Assembly (NCBI GenBank): GCA_035550215.1
Contig: DASZPM010000013.1
Location: forward strand, 62,001 to 126,000
DNA: 64,000 nt
Reading direction: 5' to 3'
Origin: JABDFW01 sp035550215
Lineage (GTDB): Bacteria > Bacteroidota > Bacteroidia > Chitinophagales > Chitinophagaceae
Shown one piece after another: positions 27,428-36,523 of this stretch. The stretch's first letter is position 1, and each line of letters begins with the position of its first letter. The position numbers were made by a program, and so were the translations under genes. The notes beneath the pieces are model-generated. The model saw nothing but the letters and a program-made list of their open reading frames with translations. It did not search any database and was not told the origin of the DNA.

Positions 27428-28714
27428 ATGAATTTACCAACATACACTTCCAAAGAAGCAGCCCTGGCCCTGGTTGAAAGTGGTAACAGGGTTTTTATAC
27501 ATGGCAGCGCGGCAACTCCTCTCCCTCTTGTTAAGGCATTATTATTACGCGCAGGCGAAATTAACAATGTTGAGCTTGTGTCCATAAGCACTTATGGGGA
27601 GATTGACTGGAACCACCCGGAAATACAAAAAAGCTTTTACCTGAATTCATTGTTTGTATCTGCCAACGTGCGCGGCTGGGCAAACAGTTGCTATGGAGAT
27701 TACGTGCCCGTTTTTTTAAGTGAGATACCACAGTTGTTTACAAACGGTCAATTACCTATAGATATAGCGCTGGTGCAAGTATCACCGCCTGACAAGCATG
27801 GCTTTTGTACGCTTGGCACCTCTATTGACGCGGCACTATGCGCCGTACGCACCGCCAAAAAAGTAATCGCCCAGGTAAACCCAAAAATGCCGAGAACGCA
27901 TGGCGACGGGCACATACACTTTTCACGTTTCGACGCCATGGTGTGGGAGGAAACAGCATTGCCCGAAGTTAACTACGGCGACAAAGCTGATGAGGCCACT
28001 GAACAAATAGGAAAATACGTGGCTGAATTGATAGAAGATAAATCAACATTGCAACTTGGTATCGGCGCAATACCCGATGCCGCATTGCGCTACCTCGCCA
28101 ACCATAAAGGCCTTGGAATTCACACCGAAATGTTTTCTGATGGCGTAGTGCCCCTTGTTGAAAATGGGGTTATTACCAACGAATTCAAGTCAGTAAGTCC
28201 AGGAAAAATCGTTACCACTTTTACACTCGGTACAAGAAAAGTATATGATTTTGTGGATGATAACCCTTCCGTATCATTTATGGATGTGGCTTATGTGAAT
28301 GATACTGGCGTAATTAGCCGAAACCCCAAGGTGGTTGCCATAAACAGCGCTATTGAGGTGGATATTACCGGACAGGTTTGCGCTGATTCAATCGGCACCT
28401 ATCAATATTCAGGTATCGGCGGACAAATGGATTTTATGCGCGGTGCATCGCTATCGCCAGGCGGTAAACCAATTATCGCAATGCCGTCAGTTACGGCTAA
28501 AGGCGTATCCCGCATTGTACCCCAGTTAAAGCCAGGGGCCGGGGTGGTAACAACTCGGGGCCACGTGCATTATATAGTTACAGAATACGGTATTGTTAAC
28601 CTGTATGGCAAAAACCTGGAACAGCGCGCAAAATTGCTTATGAACATCGCCCACCCCGACCACCGGGAAGCATTGGATAAAGCCTGTTTTGAACGCTTTG
28701 GAAAACTGTTGTAA
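27428..28714 (+). CDS. Acetyl-CoA hydrolase/transferase family protein (CoA-transferase)
   Basis: 428 residues, the normal length for the family (4-hydroxybutyrate CoA-transferase/acetyl-CoA hydrolase). The N-terminal half has VFIHGSAATPLPLVKALLLR and LVQVSPPDKHGFCTLGTSID. The C-terminal half has LQLGIGAIPDAALRYL, HTEMFSDGVVPLVENGV and the glycine-rich GIGGQMDFMRGASLSPGGKP. A Glu conserved in the HTEMFSDG block is the expected CoA-thioester nucleophile. It can move CoA between acetate and other acids or hydrolyse acetyl-CoA. Lying near ackA-xfp, it fits local acetate metabolism. Confidence 0.9.
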   Translation: MNLPTYTSKEAALALVESGNRVFIHGSAATPLPLVKALLLRAGEINNVELVSISTYGEIDWNHPEIQKSFYLNSLFVSANVRGWANSCYGDYVPVFLSEIPQLFTNGQLPIDIALVQVSPPDKHGFCTLGTSIDAALCAVRTAKKVIAQVNPKMPRTHGDGHIHFSRFDAMVWEETALPEVNYGDKADEATEQIGKYVAELIEDKSTLQLGIGAIPDAALRYLANHKGLGIHTEMFSDGVVPLVENGVITNEFKSVSPGKIVTTFTLGTRKVYDFVDDNPSVSFMDVAYVNDTGVISRNPKVVAINSAIEVDITGQVCADSIGTYQYSGIGGQMDFMRGASLSPGGKPIIAMPSVTAKGVSRIVPQLKPGAGVVTTRGHVHYIVTEYGIVNLYGKNLEQRAKLLMNIAHPDHREALDKACFERFGKLL

Positions 28715-28802
28715 TGCCTGATAAAAATCATCCCGTTTACTAAGCGGCATCATCCATACCGCGTAAAAAGGCGGCTACTTTTACATCACAAAATTCATAG
28801 GT

Positions 28803-29615
28803 ATGTACACCATCATAGCACCAACAAACTTTTCAGAAGATTCCATTCACGCGGTTAATTACGCTGCGGACATGGCCTTAAATCTTAATGCCGAATTGGT
28901 AATTCTGCACGTAGTGCAAACGCCTTTCCCTTACGACGTTCCGCTCACACAATATGAATATGAAACTATGTTACAGGATGCTGAGCAGGAACTGGAATTA
29001 TTAAAAAAAGACCTTGAAATAAGAACAGGAGGAGAAATAGCCATTTCAATTAAAGCCGTATTGTCTACGTTAGAAAATGAAATTGTTGACCTGGCAGAAG
29101 AAAAAAAGCCGTTTATTATTGTATTGGGACCTGAACGCGAAAGCTTTGCGGAACGTTTTTTCATGGGCAGCAATACTTTTAGCGTAATTAAAAATTTACA
29201 CTACCCCGTTATTGTAGTACCTAAAAATGCTATTTTCAGGCATATCAGGCGCATTGGCCTTGCAACAGATTTGAATGACGTGAATGAAATATCCGTTGAA
29301 GCCATCAGAATGCTGGTGGAAGTTTTTAATGCGAACCTTGATATTATTCATGTTTGTAAAAATGCTGAAGACGGAACGATAGCCAAAGCTTGTCTCACTG
29401 CACTGCGGGAAAAATTACAGGAATTTGACCCTGAAGTACACATTATTTTGAATGAACACGTGGAGAAAGCTTTGGAGGACTACTCTCGCTTAAACCATGA
29501 AGATATGCTGGTTGTTATACCAAGGGAACGAAGCATTACCAACTCGCTGCTGCATAAAAGTCATACAAAGCAAATGGCGATGCATCCTGCTGTGCCTTTA
29601 TTAGCAATATCTTAA
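28803..29615 (+). CDS. Tandem-domain universal stress protein
   Basis: 270 residues forming two UspA domains. The first (1-140) opens with IIAPTNFSEDSIHAVNYAAD and ends FFMGSNTFSVIKNLHYPVIVV. The second (about 148-270) opens with RIGLATDLNDVNEISVEAIR and ends AVPLLAIS. The ATP-binding GxxGx9GS loop is replaced here by FFMGSNTFSVIKN, so nucleotide binding is uncertain. Bacteroidota Usp proteins of this type are usually induced by stationary phase or oxygen limitation, which fits the neighbouring phosphoketolase, CoA-transferase and cation pump genes. Confidence 0.9.
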   Translation: MYTIIAPTNFSEDSIHAVNYAADMALNLNAELVILHVVQTPFPYDVPLTQYEYETMLQDAEQELELLKKDLEIRTGGEIAISIKAVLSTLENEIVDLAEEKKPFIIVLGPERESFAERFFMGSNTFSVIKNLHYPVIVVPKNAIFRHIRRIGLATDLNDVNEISVEAIRMLVEVFNANLDIIHVCKNAEDGTIAKACLTALREKLQEFDPEVHIILNEHVEKALEDYSRLNHEDMLVVIPRERSITNSLLHKSHTKQMAMHPAVPLLAIS

Positions 29616-29651
29616 ACAAAATAAAGCATTCAATCACGTTAAATAGAAAAT

Positions 29652-30026
29652 ATGTCGTCAGAGGAATTGTATTCACACGAAATAATAGAATGGAACAAAG
29701 TCATTGATTTTTACCTGGATGAAATAAATATTTTCCAGGAAAGGCTGGTAGAAGTTGCTGCCAAAAACAATAAAAATTCAGTAAGTGTCAGTATTGAACA
29801 TTTTCAAAACCAGTTTATTGCGCAAAAAGACAGCCTGCAAATATTAAAGCATGACATACACGGGCAGGAAGAGGATTTGGCCGCAGAAATAAAAAAAGCC
29901 AATAAGATATTCGACATGGATATTGTTGACAACCAATTTTACATTCGTGAGCGTTTGCAGATGGCTGAAAAAATATTTATTGAAACAAAACATAGTTTTT
30001 ACAGGTTTCTTGCAAAGGTTTTTTAA
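29652..30026 (+). CDS. Small coiled-coil protein, unknown
   Basis: 124 residues, predicted nearly all helical, with long charged heptad-like stretches (DFYLDEINIFQERLVEVAAK and QFIAQKDSLQILKHDIHGQE). No signal or membrane segment is present. It begins 36 bases after the universal stress protein gene, is in the same direction, and ends 62 bases before a strong terminator, so it is probably the last gene of that transcript. Proteins like this occur next to Usp genes in Bacteroidota; the function is unknown. Confidence 0.7.
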   Translation: MSSEELYSHEIIEWNKVIDFYLDEINIFQERLVEVAAKNNKNSVSVSIEHFQNQFIAQKDSLQILKHDIHGQEEDLAAEIKKANKIFDMDIVDNQFYIRERLQMAEKIFIETKHSFYRFLAKVF

Positions 30027-30088
30027 ATAGTTTGCCTCTAACCCCAAATGTGCTACGATGGCATACAGGGCATATTGCCTGCCATACC

Positions 30089-30118
30089 AGGCCCGCTTTC
30101 AGGCGGGCCTCTTTTATT
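30089..30118 (+). terminator. Strong intrinsic terminator after the stress block
   Basis: AGGCCCGC (30089-30096) pairs perfectly with GCGGGCCT (30103-30110) and is followed by CTTTTATT. It falls inside the 5' extension of the next ORF, which supports a downstream start for that gene. Confidence 0.8.
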
Positions 30119-30209
30119 AAATGACCTGCCTGTTGCAACCGCCCGTGTACTAATTTCTAAAAGCGTACCACTAAATTGTTATATTGCCGCTTCATGCAAA
30201 ATTGCGTAT

Positions 30210-32081
30210 ATGGCCATGAGATACCTTTGGGCGGCAGCACTGTTATTTATTGCTTCATCGTTGCCGGCGCAGCACCCGTACACAATGCCCGTTAATATTA
30301 CCGCAGCCATCACAAAAGAAACGAGGACGGTTACAGGGGAACCGGGTAAAAATTACTGGCAAAATACTGCCGATTATAACATACAGGTAAACTTCAACCC
30401 GGCTACCCGGTTGCTGCAAGGCCATGAAACTATCAGTTATATCAACAACAGCCCGGACAGCCTGCGTCAAATTGTATTTAAGCTGTATCCCAACCTGTAT
30501 GAAAAAGGCGGCGCAAGGGCCTCATCAATAGAACCGGCAGATGTGACAGACGGGGTGAATATTGATACCCTGCAGCTTGATGATAAACTTATTACAGGGC
30601 GGCAGCGGAGAATTAATGGTACTAATATGAGCATAAGGTTACCGAAACAAATACTGCCGCATCAGCAAGTACAGTTCTCCATTAGCTGGAGTTATATACT
30701 AAATAAAAAATCGCATATCCGCACCGGTGAAATTGACCCGGGCGCTGATTTTGTGGCTTATTTCTTTCCGCGGATAGCCGTATATGATGATATAGATGGG
30801 TGGAATATGTACCCTTATGATGGCAACCTGGAATTTTACAACGATTTCTGCCATTTTAACGTGGCTATTACCGTTCCTGCAAACGAGGTGGTATGGGCAA
30901 CCGGCAACCTCACAAACGGTGGTGATGTTCTGGCAGCAAAAAATTACCAGCGTCTTATGGATGCCCAAAAGAATGATGCTTTAGCGTATATAATTGACAA
31001 CACAGACCTTGCTAATAATGATTATACCAATCATGCAGGGGAGTTTAATACATGGATGTACGATGCTGACGATGTAACCGATTTTGCTTTTGCTTGCAGT
31101 GACCATTACCTGTGGCAATCAACCAGCCTGGTGGTTGACCCTGCAACGGGACGCAGAACAAGGGTTGATGCCGCTTATAACCCTAAGCACAAGGATTATT
31201 ATGATGTGATACATGATGCGAGGAAAACCGTTGAGGCTATGAGTTACCAGTTTCCTAAATGGCCTTACCCCTACCCGCATGAAACGGTTTTTGACGGCCT
31301 TGACCAAATGGAATATCCTATGATGGTGAATGATAACCCCCTGAGCGACCATGCACAGTCAGTGGAATTAACTGACCATGAAATATTTCATACCATGTTC
31401 CCTTTTTATATGGGTGTTAACGAGACCAAATATGCGTGGATGGATGAGGGCTGGGCTACTATTGGTGAATGGCTTATCTCCCCAATGATTGATTCTACGC
31501 TTGTTGACCCCTATGGTGTTGTTCCGGTTGAACTGAGCGCCGGTAAAGAAACGGACTTGCCTATAATCACGTTATCCACTGAAAGCCGAATGTCTTATTT
31601 TACCAACAGTTACCCCAAACCCGCCATGGGATATTTATTTGTAAAAGATATGCTGGGTGATGACGTATTTAATAAAGGCCTGCATTATTACATTCAGCAG
31701 TGGCATGGCAAACATCCCATACCTTATGATTTTTTCAATTGCATGAATGCAGGCTCGGGTGTAAATATGGACTGGTTTTGGAAAGCCTGGTTTATGGAAA
31801 ATGGTATACCCGACCTTGCCATTACCAGTGTAAAAACAACAGGCAAACCCTCGGTGGTAATAACATCCGTTGGTACAAAACCTGTGCCCATAGACTTAAC
31901 AGTGACCTTTGAAGACGGCAGCACGCAGGATATACACCGCAGCATTGCCGTTTGGGAAAAAGGTGATAAAACAGTAACCATCCCCTTGCCTAAAGATAAA
32001 AAAATTGCAAAGATTGTAATGGGCGCCCCGCATACACCTGACAGCAATAAGAAAGACAACGTTTGGGAAGCGGCAAGTTAA
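30210..32081 (+). CDS. M1-family metallopeptidase, secreted
   Basis: 623 residues from ATG 30210 (30216 is an alternative). The frame is open from 30048, but those codons span an intrinsic terminator and encode no protein-like sequence; the signal peptide (RYLWAAALLFIASSLPAQ) starts only here. The gluzincin zinc motif HEIFH is at 390-394, with the third ligand Glu413 in WMDEGW, the exact M1 spacing. The N-terminal beta-domain starts near residue 40 (YNIQVNFNPATRLLQGHETI). The GxMEN exopeptidase motif is not seen (the equivalent region reads GLDQMEYPMMV). It probably degrades peptides in the periplasm. Confidence 0.9.
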   Translation: MAMRYLWAAALLFIASSLPAQHPYTMPVNITAAITKETRTVTGEPGKNYWQNTADYNIQVNFNPATRLLQGHETISYINNSPDSLRQIVFKLYPNLYEKGGARASSIEPADVTDGVNIDTLQLDDKLITGRQRRINGTNMSIRLPKQILPHQQVQFSISWSYILNKKSHIRTGEIDPGADFVAYFFPRIAVYDDIDGWNMYPYDGNLEFYNDFCHFNVAITVPANEVVWATGNLTNGGDVLAAKNYQRLMDAQKNDALAYIIDNTDLANNDYTNHAGEFNTWMYDADDVTDFAFACSDHYLWQSTSLVVDPATGRRTRVDAAYNPKHKDYYDVIHDARKTVEAMSYQFPKWPYPYPHETVFDGLDQMEYPMMVNDNPLSDHAQSVELTDHEIFHTMFPFYMGVNETKYAWMDEGWATIGEWLISPMIDSTLVDPYGVVPVELSAGKETDLPIITLSTESRMSYFTNSYPKPAMGYLFVKDMLGDDVFNKGLHYYIQQWHGKHPIPYDFFNCMNAGSGVNMDWFWKAWFMENGIPDLAITSVKTTGKPSVVITSVGTKPVPIDLTVTFEDGSTQDIHRSIAVWEKGDKTVTIPLPKDKKIAKIVMGAPHTPDSNKKDNVWEAAS

Positions 32082-32110
32082 TTAATGGCTGTTATACAGT
32101 GTGCCGGAAC

Positions 32111-32875
32111 TTAAAACACCGCATACATCAATATTCTTTTAAAGGGATAAAAAATCGGCGCGCCGGGGAAAATATTTTTTACCTGTGTTTCATATTCCTG
32201 TAGGAATTTTGACTTTAATTCCTCCGGCAGGCGCTCCATATAAGGTACAAGAGCGGTACCCTGTGTCCAGCAGCTTAAAGCTGAAGCATCTGCCAATACG
32301 TGCGGGTAAGCCTTCTCAAATATTGTAATATTACGCCCGCCCTGCTCAAAAAGTATTTGTGCATATTCTTCCATGTGCAATACCGGCGATTGCCTGTTCC
32401 AGCCGCCCAAAGCTGTTTTAAAAGGCTCCGATGCAGCAATGCTGCGTATAAGCCTGTGCGTCGCATGGTCGTGGTTGGATGGTATTTGTACGGCAAACTG
32501 GCCTCCCGGTTTTACAAGGCTGATAGCCGCAGGAAAGAGACTTTTATGCCCTTCTATCCATTGAAGTGCGGCATTAGAAAATACGACATCCCATTTCTTA
32601 TCCCCCTCAATTGTTTCCTCTATATCCTGTCGTATAAATTCCATGCCCGGCCTTGTGTATTTGGCTGACTCTTCCAGCATTTGCGCAGATGAATCAACCC
32701 CGGTAACAATGCTTCTTGGTAAGGCCTCTGCAAGTTTGCGGGTAAGTTCACCCGTACCGCAACCTAAGTCAATCACTGACAGGCCTGGCTGTACCTTTAT
32801 TAAAGCAAGCAAATCATAGAAAGGTGCGAAACGCTCTTCCTTAAACTGGTTATAAACAGCGGGGTTCCATGGCAT
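32111..32875 (-). CDS. tam: Trans-aconitate 2-methyltransferase-like SAM-dependent methyltransferase
   Basis: 254 residues, the size of E. coli Tam. The opening MPWNPAVYNQFKEERFAPFY (Tam: W-x-P-x-x-Y-x-x-F-x-x-x-R-x-x-P) and the SAM motif VIDLGCGTGELTRKLA are diagnostic, as are FSNAALQWIEGH and the PGGQFAVQIPSNHD block. It methylates trans-aconitate, a by-product of the TCA cycle, though related enzymes differ in substrate. The gene follows the S9 peptidase gene by 12 bases in the same direction and is probably co-transcribed. Confidence 0.88.
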   Translation of the reverse strand: MPWNPAVYNQFKEERFAPFYDLLALIKVQPGLSVIDLGCGTGELTRKLAEALPRSIVTGVDSSAQMLEESAKYTRPGMEFIRQDIEETIEGDKKWDVVFSNAALQWIEGHKSLFPAAISLVKPGGQFAVQIPSNHDHATHRLIRSIAASEPFKTALGGWNRQSPVLHMEEYAQILFEQGGRNITIFEKAYPHVLADASALSCWTQGTALVPYMERLPEELKSKFLQEYETQVKNIFPGAPIFYPFKRILMYAVF

Positions 32876-32887
32876 AATGCAACAAAC

Positions 32888-35074
32888 TTATCTGCCGCCC
32901 GGCGGGCAGTATTGTTTTAAAAATGTTGTATAAAGATTTGACAAATGCTCCTGGGTTCCCTCCCCTTCAAAAATGCCATGCGTGCGGTTGGGATAAGCCA
33001 TAAACTGGAAAATCTTATTATATTTAATCAGTGCATTCAGCAGCATTTCAGCATTGTTGTAATGTACATTATCATCGCCCGTGCCGTGTATATATAATAA
33101 GTGCCCCTGCAGGTTTTTGGCGTAGGTAATAGGGCTACCCTTTACATAAGCATCATGGTATTCCTGCGGCAGGCCCATATATCTTTCCTGGTAAATATTA
33201 TCATAGGTAAACTGGTTGCCTTCTGCAGCAACAGCGATACCGGTTTTGTAAATATCGGGGTACTGAAATAAAAGGTTTAGTGTTGCAGAGCCGCCCCCGC
33301 TCCATCCCCAAACAGCCACGCGGCTTGTATCTATAAATGGCCACTTTAATATTTCACGCGCGGCCATTGCCTGGTCGCTAATATTAAGCTGCCCTATTTT
33401 ATGGTCAATACATTTGCGCCACTCCCGCCCCTTTGGTAAAATAACGCCCCTGTTGTCAATTGAAATGTATATATATCCATCATCCGCCATATTGCCATTG
33501 TACAAAAAATTGTCCGTAGCGCCATATTCGTCAATTACATTCTGGCCCCACGGCTCAGTATATACATAAAACACTACGGGGTATTTTTTTGTGGAGTCAA
33601 AATGGTTGGGTTTAACCATCCAGGCATCCATTTCAATGCCCTCCTGTGTTTTAACAGTAAAGTACCGTATGTTGGATTTTGATTTATCACTACTCGCTAC
33701 AACCCTGTTAACATTATCGCCGTCAATGGATTTATGCGATGGTAATGAAACCCACTCTTTCACCGGTGGAGTGTAATAATTGGAGAAGCTGTGTGTAGCA
33801 TATTTGCCGGTTGGCGACACCTCGTATTCGTGGGTGCCTTCCTGGTTTGCAGGCGACAGGCGTTCGGCCTCTGCCGAGCCGTCCAGCCGGGCCCGGTAAA
33901 GATATTTCTGCGTGGCATTTGTTGGGGATGCATCAAAATATACATAGCCGCTGGCTTCGTCTATAGCATCAATATTCATCACATCATAATTACCAATAGT
34001 TATCAGCTTTTCTGTTTTACCGTCGCGGCTTATCCTGTATAAATGGCGCCACCCGTCTTTCTCACTCGCCCATAAAAACTCTTTACCGTTGTTAAACCAG
34101 TCCCAGCCGCCATAGCTGTACGCCTGGTCCCAAATGGCAATCACATCAATCCATGCCGGGTCTTCCTCGTGGTATATGGATGCCGATGTACCTGTATGAA
34201 CGTTGCAGAGCATAACATCGCTTACATTTTGCCGGCGGCTTAAATGCTGTATAATTAACTCATCACTGTTCGCAGCCCATTCCATCCGTGTTACATACGA
34301 TTGCAAAATGGAATCTGTAGGTATATTCATCCAGGTTGTTTTAGCGGTAGCTATATCAACTACGCCAATCTTAAACGGAGATGGCGGCTCACCCGCTATC
34401 GGGTACTCAACTGGCTTAACAAAAGGATAAATAGAATCTGTATTGTCTATCATCAGGTAATCCTTTGTTTTACGGGCATCAATATTCCAGTAGACAATTT
34501 TTTTACTGTCAGGGCTCCACCTGAAACCATCCCTGCAAAAAAATTCTTCTTCGTACGCCCAGTCAAACGTTCCGTTAATGTATTTGCGGGTACCGTCAAA
34601 CGTAAGCTGGTTAATTTTGCCGCTTACAATGTCCTCTGTATAAATATTGTACATGCTTACGTAGGCCGCTTTTGTGCCGTCCGGCGAAAGCTTTGCAAAC
34701 ATCAGCGATGATTCGGGCAAGCCCTTGCCTAGCTGCCTCAACTTTTTGGTTTTTAAATCAATCACCCAGTAGTCACCACGGGTATTATAGCGCCACACTT
34801 TTTTGGTATTGGTATAAATAAGTGCCTTGCTGTCGTCCGCGGAAAAGAAAAAATTATAAATATCCAGCGGCCGCTCAGTGTCCATGGGTGTAAGCATACC
34901 CGCCGAAACAACTGTTTTCTTAATAAATGAGGGTAATTGGTACAGGTTAATGCCACCGTCTTCTACCTGGTAAAAAGCATCACCAGCCTTGTTCCAATGC
35001 ATTCCCTCAGGAGGCTGGGCGTTCACACACAGGCAAAAAATCACCGCAAATACAACAAGGCATACTCTATACAT
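32888..35074 (-). CDS. S9 family peptidase (dipeptidyl-peptidase IV-like), secreted
   Basis: 728 residues from ATG 35074; the frame extends 31 codons upstream, but the signal peptide (MYRVCLVVFAVIFCLCVNAQ) starts here. The beta-propeller fills the first two thirds (including FDWAYEEEFFCRDGFRWSPD with the DPP4-type Glu-Glu pair that binds the substrate amino group). The catalytic alpha/beta hydrolase follows, with Ser592 in WGWSGGG, Asp in GTGDDNVHY and His in PNRTHGI. The GWSYGG Tyr is replaced by Gly here. It should release dipeptides from oligopeptides in the periplasm. It is first in an operon with the Tam-like gene. Confidence 0.92.
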   Translation of the reverse strand: MYRVCLVVFAVIFCLCVNAQPPEGMHWNKAGDAFYQVEDGGINLYQLPSFIKKTVVSAGMLTPMDTERPLDIYNFFFSADDSKALIYTNTKKVWRYNTRGDYWVIDLKTKKLRQLGKGLPESSLMFAKLSPDGTKAAYVSMYNIYTEDIVSGKINQLTFDGTRKYINGTFDWAYEEEFFCRDGFRWSPDSKKIVYWNIDARKTKDYLMIDNTDSIYPFVKPVEYPIAGEPPSPFKIGVVDIATAKTTWMNIPTDSILQSYVTRMEWAANSDELIIQHLSRRQNVSDVMLCNVHTGTSASIYHEEDPAWIDVIAIWDQAYSYGGWDWFNNGKEFLWASEKDGWRHLYRISRDGKTEKLITIGNYDVMNIDAIDEASGYVYFDASPTNATQKYLYRARLDGSAEAERLSPANQEGTHEYEVSPTGKYATHSFSNYYTPPVKEWVSLPSHKSIDGDNVNRVVASSDKSKSNIRYFTVKTQEGIEMDAWMVKPNHFDSTKKYPVVFYVYTEPWGQNVIDEYGATDNFLYNGNMADDGYIYISIDNRGVILPKGREWRKCIDHKIGQLNISDQAMAAREILKWPFIDTSRVAVWGWSGGGSATLNLLFQYPDIYKTGIAVAAEGNQFTYDNIYQERYMGLPQEYHDAYVKGSPITYAKNLQGHLLYIHGTGDDNVHYNNAEMLLNALIKYNKIFQFMAYPNRTHGIFEGEGTQEHLSNLYTTFLKQYCPPGGR

Positions 35075-35240
35075 ACTAATAATTTTAAAAGTGAATTTAG
35101 GCAAACACCTATAAAAATAAATAGGTAATATTTTGAGCGGCAACAAGATTTGCAGGCAAATTAACATATTGGCAAAGCAATAAAAGCATCTGCTCCGGCT
35201 ATCGTAAACAAATTATTTAATTTTATTGTAATTTACATTC

Positions 35241-36338
35241 ATGTTAGGACACCGATTTGTGCAGTATGATCCCAACGCACAGGGAAAAACACGATTTGAG
35301 CAGATGCTTGACCTTTTTATGCAACTGCTTACTTACACCAACGGGGATGTAGCCGAAGCTTTACAATGGATGAACGAACTGGATAAAAAATACCAGTTAA
35401 CCGATGACGAATACGGCATGGGCGACTTTATTGATGACCTTAAAAATAATGGTTACATAAAGGAAGACCAGCAGAGCGGTGCGATTGAGATTACCGGCAA
35501 AAGTGAGCAAACCATACGCAAACGCAGCCTTGAAGAGATTTTTGGCAAGCTGAAGAAAAGCAAGCAAGGCAATCATACCACTTACAAGCCGGGGCAGGGC
35601 GATGAAATAAACCCGGAAACGAGGCCTTTCCAGTTCGGGGATATGCTGGAGCAGATTGACTTTACCGAAAGCATACGCAACGCGCAAATAAACCACGGTG
35701 TGGAGAGTTTTAATATGCAGGAAGACGATCTGCATATACGGGAAACAGATTTTAAAGCCCAAACCAGCACCGTGCTGATGATTGATATTAGCCACAGCAT
35801 GATACTGTACGGCGAGGACAGGATAACCCCCGCCAAAAAAGTAGCGATGGCACTGAGTGAACTGATAACCACCAAATACCCAAAGGATACACTGGATATT
35901 GTAGTGTTTGGCAACGACGCCTGGCCGGTGGAAATAAAAGACCTGCCTTACCTGCAGGTGGGGCCCTACCATACCAATACAGTTGCAGGACTCGAGCTGG
36001 CAATGGATATTCTGCGTCGCCGCCGTAACCCCAACAAGCAAATTTTTATGATTACCGACGGTAAGCCCACGTGCTTAAAAATAGGCAAGCGTTATTACAA
36101 AAACAGCTTTGGGCTTGACAGGCGCATTACCACCCGCTGCCTTAACCTTGCCGCACAATGCAAAAAGCTAAAAATACCCATCACCACGTTTATGATAGCC
36201 AGCGACCCGTACCTGCAACGTTTTGTAACCGAGTTTACCGAAACGAACAATGGTAAAGCCTTTTTTGCGTCGCTGGATAAGCTGGGCGCTTTTATATTTA
36301 AAGATTTTGAAAGCGGGAAGCGGAAGACGGTGTATTAG
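35241..36338 (+). CDS. von Willebrand factor A domain protein (MoxR/AAA partner)
   Basis: 365 residues. A helical N-terminal half (1-170, acidic and charged) precedes the vWA domain (about 172-360). The MIDAS motif is DISHS (Asp182, Ser184, Ser186), with Thr247 in YHTNT and the later Asp in ITDGKPT, so metal binding looks intact. There is no signal peptide or membrane anchor. The AAA+ gene 185 bases downstream completes the usual MoxR/Mg-chelatase-like pair, in which the vWA protein couples the ATPase to substrates. The function in Bacteroidota is unknown. Confidence 0.88.
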   Translation: MLGHRFVQYDPNAQGKTRFEQMLDLFMQLLTYTNGDVAEALQWMNELDKKYQLTDDEYGMGDFIDDLKNNGYIKEDQQSGAIEITGKSEQTIRKRSLEEIFGKLKKSKQGNHTTYKPGQGDEINPETRPFQFGDMLEQIDFTESIRNAQINHGVESFNMQEDDLHIRETDFKAQTSTVLMIDISHSMILYGEDRITPAKKVAMALSELITTKYPKDTLDIVVFGNDAWPVEIKDLPYLQVGPYHTNTVAGLELAMDILRRRRNPNKQIFMITDGKPTCLKIGKRYYKNSFGLDRRITTRCLNLAAQCKKLKIPITTFMIASDPYLQRFVTEFTETNNGKAFFASLDKLGAFIFKDFESGKRKTVY

Positions 36339-36523
36339 TCAACCGGTGCAAGAAAGAATACCTGCTATCAGCAATAAGCCTGCATCAGACAAATAATAAA
36401 ATAGATTTTGACTTTATATAGCAGTAAAAAAGTGCATGCTGAAAAAAAACATCCCCTGCAAATGAATGCTTCGGCAGGTTATAGGCAGACGTAAAAGCTA
36501 ACCAAAAATTAAATAACAAAAGA

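Noticed and set aside
30048..30209. Long N-terminal extension of the M1 peptidase frame
   Set aside because: It spans a perfect intrinsic terminator hairpin and encodes no conserved sequence; the signal peptide begins only at 30210.
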